Shown: positions 1-12,640 of the stretch, piece after piece
Layout of the letters: each line of letters begins with the position of its first letter
Position numbering within the stretch: position 1 is the first letter of the stretch
DNA from: Homalodisca vitripennis
Taxonomy: Eukaryota; Arthropoda; Insecta; Hemiptera; Cicadellidae
Length of the DNA: 64,000 bases
NCBI RefSeq assembly: GCF_021130785.1
Contig: NC_060207.1
Span: forward strand, 5,965,001-6,029,000
Direction of reading: 5' to 3'
Translations under genes and position numbers: made by a program
Notes under the pieces: model-generated
Databases searched by the model: none
The model's input: only the letters and a program-made list of their open reading frames with translations
Told to the model about the DNA's origin: nothing

Positions 1-1063
1 ATGAAGACGCCGTGCGGTCGGTCATACACGGACCGCCTGACATGACACAACCGCCCACCGATGATCGGGCATTGCGGTTTAAAAAGCGTGGTTTACGATT
101 CCACCTCGACTCGGCGTGGACCGCACCGACCACACACGGTAGCTGCCTGCCGCCTATCCTCGATCGCTGATAACTCGGCCGTGGCGCACATAAACCGGTG
201 TGTTTATAGCGACGGCTGCGGTTATGAGCGGTCGATCCGCGGTTATACCACTCATTCACTACGGTTATCTCGTCGGAAGATATGTCTATTGATGACCCCC
301 TCCTTTGGGGTAATTGATTTAAATACCTAACCAAAAAGAACTACAGTGATTTATTATTACTGCTGTAGATAATCTCCCTCTAGATTTCGATAAGTTACGT
401 CACGCTTTGTCTGTCTACAAGCTTTGAGTTAAACTTAGGAAATTGACATATTAATTGTTATAAAAGACTACGTTTTCAAATACCCTATAATGGTTTCCCA
501 AAAGACGATTGTACAACTTTTAAATTACCTCAATAATATACGATATTCCCATAACAAATTTATTAATTTCTCTTACTGCTAAAGGACTACACAATTAACT
601 AAAACATGGAGGTGTTTTAAAAATATGTCTGTCACTATTTATACGTCTGTATTTTACACTTAAACTTTCATTACGTACACGACTTAGTTATCTAAATAAT
701 CTACTGTTGCAATACGTCATTTTCTATAAAAAAATAAAAAAGAGTAATATATTACACAGTTTGTAGGTTTATAAAGCACAAGCGGGTTCTAGCACGTCGG
801 TCGATATTGTTACTCCACTACTGTAAGAATGTAACTGTTAAGTTATAAGTAGTGTCCTAGCTGCAAGATCTACCCTTGAAAATGACGTATTTGGCATCAG
901 TGGCAGTCATGTGTAAGATTTGTAATGGTATTTAAAATCCGTGTTCAGACACTTCCATTGAACAGACTTGCAGTAACCTCAGATACTTGCGGTATGGAAT
1001 GCCTCAAGGTGCTGTACTAGACCTAGTCAATCACGCACCGCGCAGCAGGGCTGACGACTGTGT
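1..1063. other. Noncoding left edge, CpG-rich then AT-rich
   Basis: Bases 1-330 are rich in CG dinucleotides. The short open frame there has no recognisable domain. From about 330 the sequence becomes AT-rich and holds nothing I can name. The upstream exons of apterous (N-terminus and LIM domain 1) were looked for here and not found. The CpG block could be a regulatory element, but only composition supports that. Confidence 0.4.
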
Positions 1064-1066
1064 GTA

Positions 1067-1095
1067 TATTATTATTATTATTATTATTATTATAT
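1067..1095. repeat. (ATT)n microsatellite
   Basis: About nine uninterrupted ATT triplets lie between a TGTGTAT and a TATACAC flank. Confidence 0.95.
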
Positions 1096-1287
1096 ACACT
1101 TTCATGTTAACTTGAACAAATTTAGATGAATCAAATTAATACTTATAGTGAACAGATGAGATAATGTACAAGTTCTACTTATGGTAATACAAATCTTTAA
1201 ATTTGGCGTTTTTAAACCTGAGGTAGTGAACATTAAAATAAATAAACTCTCTTCCCCTTAATTACTAAGCTACAAAGTTTGCTCACA

Positions 1288-2310
1288 TTACACAGTTTTT
1301 TTCTGATACAGAGCTTTTATTTTATTTGAGTAGTAAGCTCCATTAAAGTAATCAGTAAAACTGCTTCTTACTTTAAACCCTTCTGCTTTAGCATAGTCTC
1401 CGACATAAGCCAAAGGGATCATGTTTTGTGTAGGAAGTTCGTGCTGCGGATGAGTCACTGGTCCTTTGGGGTTGCGTGCAATAAAGTCATCCCTGATCCA
1501 GTTATGAAGACAGCAACTTACGAATATGACTAAGTCGACTGTTTCTGGTTTCAAGTTTATTGGTGTGAAAAAATTTCTGAAAATGTGACACAAAATACCA
1601 AGTGTATTTTCAGTTACCCTTCTAGCACGACAAGTGGCGTAGTTAAAGTGTCGTTTATGAACATCTGCGATTGTTTGTTTGTGCGTGTAGGGTTTCATGA
1701 CATCATTATCCAGTTTATTGCTTCATCTCCTACTGCAACAAATGGTAGCTTAATTTCAGAAGAAGGTAGGTTTTCAGGAGGTGGAAAAATAGTTCCTTCT
1801 TGAATCAATTTCCCCATTTTAGACTTTTTTTTAAGATTTCAGCATTTCCTTCTTTGCCGTATGCTCCGACGTTGATCAGTACAAATTTGCAGTTTGCGTC
1901 AGCCATAGCAAACAATACAATGGAGAAAAAGTTCTTAAAATTGTGAAAAAGGGATCCTGAATGAGGTGCAACTATCCTCACGTGTTTTCCGTCTATTGCA
2001 GATATACAATTTGGGAAATCTCAGTTGACCCAGAATTCTTCAGCTTTCTGTTTCCAATCAATCTCCGATGGTGGTGGCAAATGCACATGTTCTATTTTGT
2101 CCTTGACAACACTGTCAAAACGTCTGGGACAAAATTTGATATTGTAGACGCAGAAATTCTGTAGTAGAAAGCCAATTATCGGTATAATTCTCCCGTAGCC
2201 AGAAACCTGAAAAAATAAAATTGTATAAAATTTTATATAAAAGAGTAATAGCAATGTCGACATCCTCGTCCATTTCCAAGAAGAGCAATAACTTTGCCAA
2301 AACATTCCTT
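1288..2310 (-). pseudogene. PIF/Harbinger-type transposase, decayed
   Basis: Read on the minus strand, this region carries the ordered landmarks of the HARBI1/DDE_4 transposase family. They are an acidic start near 2300 (MDEDVDIAI), FLATGE with ISASTISNFVPDV, LPPPSEIDW, then FPNCISAIDGKHV (first catalytic Asp), FAMADANCKF, GAYGKEG, LPFVAVGDEA and RARRVTENTLGIL (catalytic Glu), followed by CCLHNWI and a stop at 1288. The 136-codon open frame at 1288-1698 is only the C-terminal third. The gene is broken. There is a TAA after GELYR, a TGA in place of a Trp codon just before DFPNC (about 2019-2021), a frameshift after LSRTK, one after AEILKK and one near 1700. An intact family member is usually around 350-400 residues. 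Terminal inverted repeats and a 3-bp target duplication were not identified. The family call is firm, and the copy cannot encode an active enzyme. Confidence 0.85.
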
Positions 2311-2350
2311 TCCGGTCCATATCAATGAAAACTGTACATTTCTTCAAAAG

Positions 2351-4140
2351 ATGAAACTAGACGAGGAGAGAGTTTAAATCGCGCCTTACGCTGCGTAAAA
2401 TGACAAATCCTAGGAAAACACATTTGCGCTGCGCAGTATTTAAGTGTTTTTCAACTAAACACGCTGCGCACTGGGCCTTAATTACGTAGCACGGAGCAAG
2501 CCCAGTCGCGGAGCTAGGAAAACGTAGCTTTACTGTTTCAATAGGGTTGAGCAGCAACCACAGTTGAAACGCTATTTAAAATCGAACAAATATACGTTTT
2601 ATAAATACTAAAGTCTGTGTGAATCGCGTGTCCAGGAAGCGGGCGTAGTCACGCAGTAGGCCTACTCTCGGCCGATACCGTGGTTGATAACGTCAAGTGG
2701 TCGAGAAATGCCGAAATGAGTAATAAGCCTGCAAGAGTAGCGCGGCGAGTAGTTCTACATGTTTGACAATTATCTCACAACGAAGGCGCGAAGAGACCGC
2801 ATTTATACGTCTTCATATGACCTAATTATACAGTTCCCCGACTTAATTTGGGGTTCTCGACTGCGTCATGGTGCTCCGAAGCCCGAGATAAAAAGTGCCT
2901 CATTGTTCAGTGTTACTGTAGGAAATGAAATTGCCTTCGCTTGTTTACTGTTATTTGGGCACTCATTCTTTTATCTCCGATTTTAATAACGTACGTAACG
3001 CAAGTTTACTCGGAAATTACTGTTTACCGTTTAATTTGAGGAGCCGGTTAGTTTTAGTAGAGGGGGGGGGGGCGTTGTCGATGTAATTTAGGTGTTTCTA
3101 CATGTGTTAATGTTCTTCTTCGCAGTGGCATCTAAATGTTTTGGTAGCGATTAGCATTTACAAGAGTGGAATAAATCTGCCTGTACTTCCTTCACTGTTC
3201 AGATTCTCTAGCTGCCACTAGTAGGCCTACTGTATTACCTGACAATCTTCTACAACACCTCTCATGCTGTGTCATGTTGTCAAACCTTCAAATCTCGAAA
3301 GTTGTAATTCAAGAGCTTAAATGACAGCGTTGTCTGATATCAGAGATATTCGAAATTGTGTCAACTAAATATTTAATGTATTTACCTACCCAATATGTTT
3401 TCTGTATCTATAGGATTACTCTTAGATTTATTTTGTTTCATTCAATTATAAAACGTTTACATCAGAATTAACTATAACCGGTTATTGACAGTTATGTGTA
3501 CCTGTTCTATACATCTTGTACTGTGAGTGAGATTACATGTAAGCGTTATCTAGAGATGTGTAAGGTCAGTTATTAGATCATCTGCCACGGAAGTCGCTAC
3601 CACCTCGCCTGATGAGAGGACCGGCGGCTGCTGGACACACAGTTTATCTGTAATGAATAAAAGAAGGCAAAGTTATCCAGGAACCAGTCCACTCCTGTTA
3701 TGCGGGATAAATAAAATCACTGTACTGTATAAGTGGTTTTCGATCAGCAGAACTATAAACAGAAAGTAGAATTTTACGAGGTGATATCTCAGCAATGCGG
3801 TGTGTTGTCAAGTCCTGCCTGCGACATGTACGGGTACTCTATGTGGAGTTTAATAGCTACAATTCTATTGTTTTACTATCCGTCACTGCTGAAACACGAT
3901 AACACCGTTGTTCTTGCATGGTTGTTTATGTATGTGTTGAAGTAAACTTCGTGTCTACTGCATTCCTTGGACCATGGTTGGATTTAGTAGAAACGTATAG
4001 GCCAAGGGCGCAACAGAGGTTGAGCTCAGAATAAAAATTAAATATTTTCATTAGATCATATATTTTTGTACTTCTTTTTTCTTTCTTTTTTTAGTGACAG
4101 TTCATTCCAGCAAGTTCAAACCTTAATGCAACAATTGTCT
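2351..4140. other. Noncoding stretch
   Basis: No gene is supported. The piece at 2360-2560 just upstream of the transposase remnant contains several TGCGCAG/GCTGCGCA words and may belong to the same element. There is a run of 11 G at 3062-3072 and a small GC-rich patch at 3588-3640. Otherwise the sequence is unremarkable AT-rich DNA. Confidence 0.5.
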
Positions 4141-4143
4141 CCT

Positions 4144-4264
4144 TACCTGATGAAGAGAGGAGATTTTTATCTTCGAAACGTTGTGTTATACATATTCTAA
4201 CATATAAAGATAGTAATTGTCCGAAATACTATCATCCTTTCTGGCCTTCCATCGTCAATAACTT
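4144..4264 (+). mobile_element. Dispersed retroelement tail, copy 1
   Basis: It begins CCTGATGAAGAG, has CTTCGAAACGTTGTGTTATA in the middle and ends CCTTCCATCGTCAATAAC. The same ordered blocks recur at 51341-51460 and 56000-56120 (both on the other strand), and part of them at 51681-51760, so this is an interspersed family. The CTGATGA...GAAA spacing recalls the hammerhead-ribozyme cores known from Penelope-like retroelements, but I could not close all three stems here. The element class is therefore a guess. Confidence 0.5.
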
Positions 4265-4521
4265 ACTTTAAGCAAAGAATAAAGTTATCGATAAAAATCT
4301 AACCGTACTGGTTTACCAGCATAACTCTTCAATAATGGTGTACCTGAAATGTAGTTTTACGATTATTTATATTTATAGACAGTATTTCTCGTCAAAAAAT
4401 CAACTTAATAAAATTACGTATTCCTTATTCCTTTGTTCTTCAACCATACTTCATGAATTATGTTGGAGCAGATTCTTTTAAGGATCACCACGAAGATAAC
4501 TAACCTTTCTCTGCATTTCAG

Positions 4522-4542
4522 TTTTTTTTTTTTTTTTTTTTT
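4522..4542. repeat. Poly(T) tract
   Basis: There are 21 consecutive T. It could be the tail of an old retroposed sequence on the minus strand or simple slippage. Confidence 0.9.
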
Positions 4543-4679
4543 AATGGTGAAAACAAGAATGCCACTTTTAAAAGTCTAGAAAGCTAAAATAATTTGAACC
4601 CTGTAAAGATTAAGAAACGAGGGGTTGGTGGGAGGAGAGTTTCTTATTGGAGTGAGTTATTCCAATATTTGTACCAAAA

Positions 4680-5340
4680 CTAAACACAAAAACTGATCTT
4701 GCCGTGGCTGCGGATCGTCCGGTCCACTACACACGTATGCATGTAAGTTACAAGTGACAAGTTCTCTAGTAAGGAGCACACTTATCACTGACACAGCCTA
4801 GACAAGGCAGAGCTTGTAGCCGCCACTCCACCCGCCATATAAAGTTCTCTATATTCCGGACACCTCGGCTGTATGTCATGTACACGTAACGCGGCTCCCA
4901 AAGGTGTACAATTTGTCAGAGGTCGCAGGCCGCGTGGACGAAATTCCACGACACCAGGAGCTCCGGGGGTCCGAGCACTACCGTCGCCGCCGCGCCACAT
5001 GTACTTTACGGCCGCTCGCTCCGGAGCCCTTATTTATACGCTTGGTGCGTTATTAAAATAATGTCTTTATCTCCTTTTACAAGATTTTTTTGCGTATCCG
5101 AGACAGAAGCGGGCGTATCTGGAGACGTCCACTGTCCTGATGTAAACCCCGATCCGGGAATGTTATCACCGAATTCCTCGAGCAGGGTTTGACCCGGGCG
5201 CTCCCGGGCTACGCGTGTCGCCGTGTCCCGGGAACCCGTATATTACCGGTTATTACGGCGTATTTCAGAACCCACGGACGTCGAGTGAGACCTGTGGGAA
5301 CGTCCCGGACCGGTCACTTCGACCTCGGTCCCGGCGATTG
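4680..5340. promoter_or_regulatory. CpG-rich block, possible regulatory element
   Basis: This block is strongly enriched in CG compared with the AT-rich DNA on both sides and has no supported reading frame. It contains three CCCGGG words within about 50 bp near 5182-5235, two of them as an inverted pair separated by CGCT. It also has ACCGGT and a TTATTTATACGC TATA-like word near 5030. Such blocks in long homeobox-gene introns or flanks are often conserved enhancers or alternative promoters. Conservation was not tested. Confidence 0.3.
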
Positions 5341-7689
5341 ATGGCATTGTTTTCTGCTTAAGTAGCCATTAAGAATCGGAGATCTTTATTTGGTACAGTT
5401 TTGTGTCTCGGTATTATGGGGCAGTAAAAACTTTGATGACGACACCACAATCTGGAGGAGCTGTCTCCGTGGGGAAGTATGAATAAAACAGAATAACGTT
5501 GAAGCACATTGCCTTCGCAATTTGCGTGTTCAAATCAGAACAGTTTTAAGAATTCATTATGTTTTAGAATAAACCGAACAGCTAATATTTCGTAATTTAT
5601 AATACACTGTATTTAATCAAAATTTGAAGTCAAATTTTAACTATATTTATCGAAATTTGGACTATGGAATTGTTTTTTATGAGTATTGATTTATAACATA
5701 TCCCTTGGACTAAGAAATAGAGTAACCACATAATCTTTTGAAAGGACAACATGAATGTTGTGGACATTGCGGATTTATGTGTTTAAAACCTGAAATGTCA
5801 CATTTAGAGAACCAAATACATAAAAAATATGGTAGGTTTCAGAAACTATCATATCTAAAAGAGACCTTTCAGGTCATTAAACCATTTTTTTCGAGTTTAC
5901 ATAACCACCTCTGAGCTCTGAGAGTTTTAATTTTCAGCGTATGCCATTTATGTAGCTTTTTAACTCCAGAAACATTATTTTTACTCATATTTATAGTTAC
6001 CATTTGTATTAGGTTTTAGCCGACAAGCGAACAACAAGGTCCGCAAACGCCATAATATTTCTTCGGGAATATATAAGCAAACGTGGCACAATCCTGTAAT
6101 TTTTAGAAAACATTATCGGAATTTGTGATCCCTAAATGAAGAGCAAATAGTTTTAATTAGTTTCGTAATTCTTCCCATCAATGTTCCAATCTCGCACTTA
6201 AGATTGAAACATACACCAATCTGCAAATTTGAATCTAGGATTTAAAAGTACATGATGTCGTGAACCGAAACTTCTATATGACCTGGTGCTAAAACATACA
6301 AACAATCACGTCGAGGACCTCTTACTAGCAAACCTTAAAACAAATGTGTAATTTTCACTTTAGAAATCTGCTACTCTATTAATGGCAGTGTTAAACGGTG
6401 GGAGTCCCATTGTTATGTTATGTAATCTCTATTTGTACGTGACAGAGTGAACGTGTCTGTGATTGGAAATCAGGTTGCCCTAACCTACGAGTCCAGACGG
6501 TTCAACCTTAAAATCCATTAAAACTAATTGAATGAATAAATAAAGAATGGATTTATTTGGAATATTGTAAGAGACGGTCTCTAAAATTTTTAGTACAACT
6601 ACAAGTCTACATGAATGAACGAAATTTCAGCTAACGTTTATCCTAGGATTCCTTTGCTTTAATTCCAGTTGTATTTTTCCGAGTAGGTCACTCTTACATT
6701 CTGCAACCCTTAACTTAACTTGTAGTTATATAAAAACGGATTTCGTTTTATTTTCCGCAGTCTAGTAGGATTTCGTCTGTCCGCCCTTTCCCCCACAATT
6801 ATGGCCTACCGCACTGACCGATTACCTATGATCTTTAGCATGAATATTCCTTGTGGACTCTTCGATGAATGTATGATGTCAACCTGACTGTTTCTTCAGT
6901 ATTTCAGGTAAATAAGTTAATCGATGGTATTATTTGCTGGAATTAAGGACGATCAATTTCGTGTATATCGAGCCATATAGTCTACGTTATATGAAAAATA
7001 AGGTATTAGTTTAAACCTATTTGTAACAAGTTTGGAACATTTAGTAAAAGAGTAAAATTTGGGAAGACCCTTTAAACAGTTTTGATTATTTACTATACTC
7101 TAAGAATACTATTGTATTGAATATGTCTATATTGTAATTGAAAATATATTATACTGCGAATGATTTTTTTTTTATATATTTCACATTCCATCTGAAATCT
7201 GATACTGTCAGTTACTTGACTCCTGGAATCTAGATTTCATGTCTGTTTACATTAAGATGTCCAAAACTATAAAAGAGCTCTGTCTGGTATACCATCCAGT
7301 GCAATCTAGATGAATAGGTGACCTCATTGTGACCTCTACAGACAGACATGGACTATAGATGCCAGGAGGTAAGTCTGTGAGTGTCAGAATTCACACTGAA
7401 TCAATCCTTGCTACCATAGCTATTGTCTACTGTATAACTGATTATTGTCCCGAGACCTGGAGCGACCGCCTCCTTACAGGTTTTAAAATTGAGAAACCGA
7501 AAACTCTCTACCGACACCTACCGATCATCAATAAGACAAAATCTGTGTGCCAGAGTCCCATCACTCCGAGCCAGATGTACAAGTCCGTGTTGGCTCATAG
7601 CCATCAGGTGGGCCGTCTGTGACTGTGACTTTAGCTTCGGTCACAATCACGATAATTAGTCCTTCAACAAGCATGTAAACTCCACTCCA
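5341..7689. other. AT-rich noncoding stretch
   Basis: Nothing is recognised on either strand. An open frame of 87 codons at 7359-7622 has no family resemblance I can see and is treated as chance. Confidence 0.5.
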
Positions 7690-7900
7690 GACTTGCCGGC
7701 CGCACCACACAAATCATCTGACTCGCTTGTTTTACTTCCACCCTGCGTTATTTATGGCTCTATCTGCCTTTTGTCTGTTTATTTTAATTTTTCAAACCAA
7801 TTACCGCGCCGGTTATGAATCAACCGGTGTCGATTTATTTTGGTCTTAACATTTATTATTATGCATTATTCATATAGTGTGAGCGACTGGAAACGGGATT
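7690..7900. promoter_or_regulatory. Motif-dense candidate enhancer
   Basis: This stretch packs several developmental factor words. CCGGTT at 7809-7814 and AACCGG at 7822-7827 form an inverted pair (Grainyhead-type half sites). ATGCATTATTCAT at 7861-7873 is POU/octamer-like. TTTATGGC and AATTA words are also present. It stands out from its surroundings by the order and density of motifs, not by coding potential. Confidence 0.3.
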
Positions 7901-8284
7901 GAAATTGCATTCGTAACTGCAACAGGATAACGAGCAAAAGGATTTATGCAAGGTGTTTAGTAGGTGGACACAGCAGTCGAGAGTATTTTGTGCAGATATT
8001 ATATTTGTCAAAGTAGATGTAGCTTCGCTGTACAAAATGTGGCTAAGAATCTGTTTGGATCCGCTGAACCTTTAAAACTCCATTCAATAAGTAATAAATT
8101 GAAATAAATAAAATAATTCTGATTTGAGTATTAAATATGAAACTAATGTAAAGGTGAGCATTCGAAGTAGGCTTATCAATACTATTTATTTATTTGTTGA
8201 TTTATTTAATAATTAGAAATCATTAAGTTCAAACTACTTCTGTTACTACTTATGAAATAAAACAATTATCACTTTAGTTTAGTT
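7901..8284. other. AT-rich noncoding stretch
   Basis: Nothing is recognised. Confidence 0.5.
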
Positions 8285-9446
8285 AAGTGGGACTGATCTA
8301 GCAAAAAAATACTGTATATGCAGTTGTTAACATCGTTCCAAACTGTGTAGGTTGTGTGTGACCAGTAAGTGGGACTGATCTAGCAATAAAATACTGTATA
8401 TGCAGTTGTTAACATCGTTCCAAACTGTGTAGGTTGTGTGTGACCAGTAAGTGGGACTGATCTAGCAATAAAATACTGTATATGCAGTTGTTAACATCGT
8501 TCTAAACTGTGTAGGTTGTGTGTGACCAGTAAGTGGGACTGATCTAGCAATAAAATACTGTATATGCAGTTGTTAACATCGTTCCAAACTGTGTAGGTTG
8601 TGTGTGACCAGTAAGTGGGACTGATCTAGCAATAAAATACTGTATATGCAGTTGTTACCATCGTTCCTAAACTGTGTAGGTTGTGTGTGACCAGTAAGTG
8701 GGACTGATCTAGCAATAAAATACTGTATATGCAGTTGTTAACCATCGTTCCAAACTGTGTAGGTTGTGTGTGACCAGTAAGTGGGACTGATCTAGCAATA
8801 AAATACTGTATATGCAGTTGTTAACCATCGTTCCTAAACTGTGTAGGTTGTGTGTGACCAGTAAGTGGGACTGATCTAGCAATAAAATACTGTATATGCA
8901 GTTGTTAACATCGTTCCAAACTGTGTAGGTTATGTGTGACCAGTAAGTGGGACTGATCTAGCAATAAAATACTGTATATGCAGTTGTTACCATCGTTCCA
9001 AACTGTGTAGGTTGTGTGTGACCAGTAAGTGGGACTGATCTAGCAATAAAATACTGTATATGCAGTTGTTAACATCGTTCCAAACTGTGTAGGTTGTGTG
9101 TGACCAGTAAGTGGGACTGATCTAGCAATAAAATACTGTATATGCAGTTGTTAACATCGTTCCAAACTGTGTAGGTTGTGTGTGACCAGTAAGTGGGACT
9201 GATCTAGCAGTATATGCAATAAAATACTGTATATGCAGTTGTTAACATCGTTCCAAACTGTGTAGGTTGTGTGTGACCAGTAAGTGGGACTGATCTAGCA
9301 ATAAAATACTGTATATGCAGTTGTTAACATCGTTCCAAACTGTGTAGGTTGTGTGTGACCAGTAAGTGGGACTGATCTAGCAATAAAATTCTGTATATGC
9401 AGTTGTTAACATCGTTCCAAACTGCGTAGGTTGTGTGTGACCAGTA
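8285..9446. repeat. 82-bp minisatellite, 14 copies
   Basis: Units start at 8285, 8367, 8449, 8531, 8613, 8696, 8779, 8863, 8945, 9027, 9109, 9191, 9282 and 9364, each with AAGTGGGACTGATCTAGC. Units are nearly identical. Differences are a C or T inserted around TTAACATCGTTC and a 9-bp GTATATGCA insertion in the unit beginning 9191. Each unit holds the near-palindrome ACTGTATATGCAGT. 82 is not a multiple of three and stops occur in each frame, so the array is not coding. Confidence 0.97.
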
Positions 9447-10404
9447 AACTCTAAGAGATTGTGACGCCTGAGGTTTATCCCGTTGGTAGGTGAAACTCTA
9501 CATTCAAATTTGTCTTAAATGTCCCGCTGCGATATATTTCGTATGCTCTATGTACAGAGTCTTGTCTAAGCGATACCGAACAGCATGCTGCTACTAGGTT
9601 TAAATGAGCTGATGTTTGTACATGACGTGATGTATACAAGTTCTTGAACAGTAAACGTAACCAGTTAAAGAGATTACCGTTTTCTGAACGCTTAGGCCCA
9701 GTTTGTGTGTTAGATACTAGACTGTCATCTAGTGACAATCTTCTGGACGAGTTTTCTTCTATAGCTACATCAGCTTCCCTTCATCCAACTTTAGTAGACA
9801 CACAATATTAGCAATGTCTTCAGTCATCCTGTCATCCATCCATTGATGATCTTACCTTTGGATTAATTCACCTAAACATTCTTTGACGTCGTAGTAATTT
9901 CTCTGGAAGCAAACCCAACTCATGGCCTGACATTAATGCCATTCAGAAATCAATGTTTGTTGAATCAATTACAAGAAATATGTGCAAAATCATCACAGAC
10001 TGTCTATTCCATTGTCGGCTAATGACATTTATCTTACAAAACATGTGTGTTAATATACCATGCATTTAAGAATGTTTGAAACTGTTTGTTCCTTGTTAAC
10101 GTTTAAAAATGCATCTGGATTATAATCTGGATACAGACTCCGAACAAAAAATAATACTCCTACCTTGTACTTTTTTCATATACATGTTATACAAACCCAG
10201 TGAACTCTAAACAATTTTTTTATTAGAAATTAGGAAAGACACATGTTTTCCAAGGATGCCTGGAATTAAAGTTAGAAGTATTTTGAAACACTTTATAAGA
10301 ATTAGGAACGGCCTTACCTACCATTGTTGTAACGTTTATTCTCTATTCTACCACAAGATTTTCAGTGAACAAGCTCGAATTAGGTTTCATCATCTCAAGA
10401 AACA
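9447..10404. other. Noncoding stretch
   Basis: No gene, repeat or clear motif cluster is seen. Minus-strand open codons at 9475-9738 resemble nothing known. Confidence 0.5.
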
Positions 10405-10585
10405 GATCGGCACAATAGTCTATGGCCGCTGATCGGCACAATAGTCTGTGGCTGCAGATCGGCTCAATAGTCTGTGGCTGAAGATCGGCTCAATAGTCTG
10501 TGGCCGCAGATCGGCACAATAGTCTGTGGCCGCAGATCGGCACAATAGTCTGTGGCCGCAGATCGGCACAATAGTATGTGGCCGT
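10405..10585. repeat. 26-bp minisatellite, 7 copies
   Basis: GATCGGCACAATAGTCTGTG followed by GCCGCA repeats with starts at 10405, 10431, 10457, 10483, 10509, 10535 and 10561. The middle copies carry a GGCTCAA variant. The array runs straight into a CpG-rich block. Confidence 0.95.
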
Positions 10586-10860
10586 CCCGCGGTCGGGGCG
10601 GCGAGCCCACGGTTTATAGAGGCCCAGTTTAGCGCCTAGGCGGCGCTCGCTAAAGGAATAAATGATTACGTGGTGCTTGAGATCCCCGCGTGCAACAGGT
10701 TTATGGGTCAACACGGGAATCATAATAGTTCACGGGTATAAACAGATGATGGGCAATCCTACACAAAAAGTGGACAGGGGCGCACGCGAGGCCGGGCCGG
10801 ACGCTGCTTTGTGTTACTGGCCGCATCGGTCTGTGCTTTGTGATATGAGGGGGGGGGAGA
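10586..10860. promoter_or_regulatory. CpG-rich block next to the 26-bp array
   Basis: High CG content with GGGCGGCG and GGGGCGCACGCG words and a G-run at about 10849-10857. No supported frame. It could be regulatory; composition is the only evidence. Confidence 0.2.
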
Positions 10861-11265
10861 GGGAAGTCTGTAGACTTTCGTAGAGTTTAGGTAAAGTACA
10901 AGTTGTTAAATTCATAGCACCACTTTAACGATACCATTGGCCAGTATAAATAAAGTCTTCTCGTAACCTGATAATCATGATTTTTTTTACATTTTGTTAA
11001 ATATTTCATAGACCTTTAAAAAATTTAATTAAAGTTTCATTCTATCTCCAAAGGAATGCATATTGCTGCTCATTCAATGGACTGTCTTGATCAAAGTACT
11101 TCTAGTGCTTGGGTTTCCATACTTTTCTAAAAACCAGTACTTTGACGCTTGTATAAGAAGAGTATGCTCATGAGTTGTCTGCACCCTGCTTAACCCGACT
11201 GCTGGTCACAATTGTTGCCGTTGGTTGTAATCCTGTTCGCACCGCATTAGACAGATTATGTGAAC
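10861..11265. other. Noncoding stretch
   Basis: Nothing is recognised. Confidence 0.5.
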
Positions 11266-11269
11266 TCCA

Positions 11270-11420
11270 AGCGCCGCCCCGGTGAGCGATCACCATTGTG
11301 CCTGTCCAAACAGATTCCCACCGGGCCACAATGGTGCGGACACTAATCTGCAGACGGCTTTGTCCACTTGACCGCGACGACTACGGGATCGAGCCCCGGC
11401 TCCGGGTCGCTCGGCCAGAA
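11270..11420. promoter_or_regulatory. CpG-rich block with inverted SOX-like sites
   Basis: CACCATTGTG at 11291-11300 and its exact reverse complement CACAATGGTG at 11327-11336 form a 10-bp inverted repeat with a 26-bp spacer. Each arm holds the CCATTGT/ACAATGG core bound by SOX HMG domains. The block is CpG-rich and not coding. A second inverted SOX pair lies at 48942-48970. Confidence 0.4.
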
Positions 11421-12640
11421 GTAACGCGGATTATTGTGTTTTTCGTTTGGAAAAAACTGTTTACGCTCTTGCGCAAATACGACTAACGGATCTAGAAGGC
11501 AAGTGAATGCCTCGGGCCGAACAATGTGGTGGAGGACTAGAAGAATCCGTTCTTGGGAGAATGCTTCGACAGGCATCGTGAATTGACCGACAAGACCCTT
11601 CATCGCCGGGAACCCTTGGGCCGACGTTAGCCTACTAACTTGGTGTTTTGTGTGTTCATTGGCTTAACTTGAACTATCTCGTGCATGAACAGTTTTTTTG
11701 CTGTCTTGGCCTTTTGAAAGTACCACAAAGCTCCCCACGTCTGTTGTGTATTTTCTTTTCTACACTCTTTCATAAACGAGCAAAACTTAGGTTATCAAAG
11801 AAACACAAACAAGCCGTCAATACAAATGATCAAACTATGTGTCTTCAAGCTTGTTTAAAACTACCACGCTGCGTGTCTTCTACCCTGGTTTGATGCAGGC
11901 TGAAAGGCTTGTATAGATCAGCATCCCGGATTGATATAATGAGTGTCCGTTCAAGAAGAATCAAACTGCTCGGGAATGTGGAGAACAACTATTTTGAACT
12001 CAAGAGAAGAGATGGCCTAAACCATTCATTGAACAGTGAATTCGTGATACCAAAAGCCACTGCCTCAACTGCCTACTTCACTTGTAAATCCTGATCGAAA
12101 TTTTGTTCAGTTCTTTTTGATTCGAATCAATACACTTCGAAGAAGAATTCACACAAATTTGGAAAACAACATTTGGATCTGCTCAGTAGAATCGATACGA
12201 GTACTGCCAAAGGCAGCTAAATCTAGTCACCAGAGACCCAAGGTCAGATACTGTACGACATCAAGTAATCGTACAACTTCCCACGTATAAAGATCGGGTT
12301 ACTTAATCTAAACCAGTATAAGTATGTGAATACTTTATCCTATCAACCGTTTTCTTTCCTATTTTATCCTTCCATATTGTTTTTCATTTAGTAAAGAATT
12401 CAGGAAGAAAAGAAAATTAGGAAATACTTTCAATGTAAATTTTAGTTGCAGTGTCCTCTGGTAGATTAAAGATCTTTTGTTGGTTGCCAATGCAGTTTTG
12501 GTATGCTGCTGCCTTTATCTGAGGGAATTTTTTATGACAAAATCAGATATGCATGAAATATTTCTACCATCTTCCGTTGCACAATTCTTGACTACTACAC
12601 AGACTCCTAGGCAGACACTAGAAGGCGACCAGCTCGTTAT
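11421..12640. other. Noncoding stretch
   Basis: No gene is supported. Several short open frames of 60-86 codons overlap on both strands and resemble nothing known. Confidence 0.5.

Noticed and set aside
61..330. 89-codon open frame at the left edge
   Set aside because: CpG-rich composition only; no domain, and no exon-like boundaries that fit LIM1.
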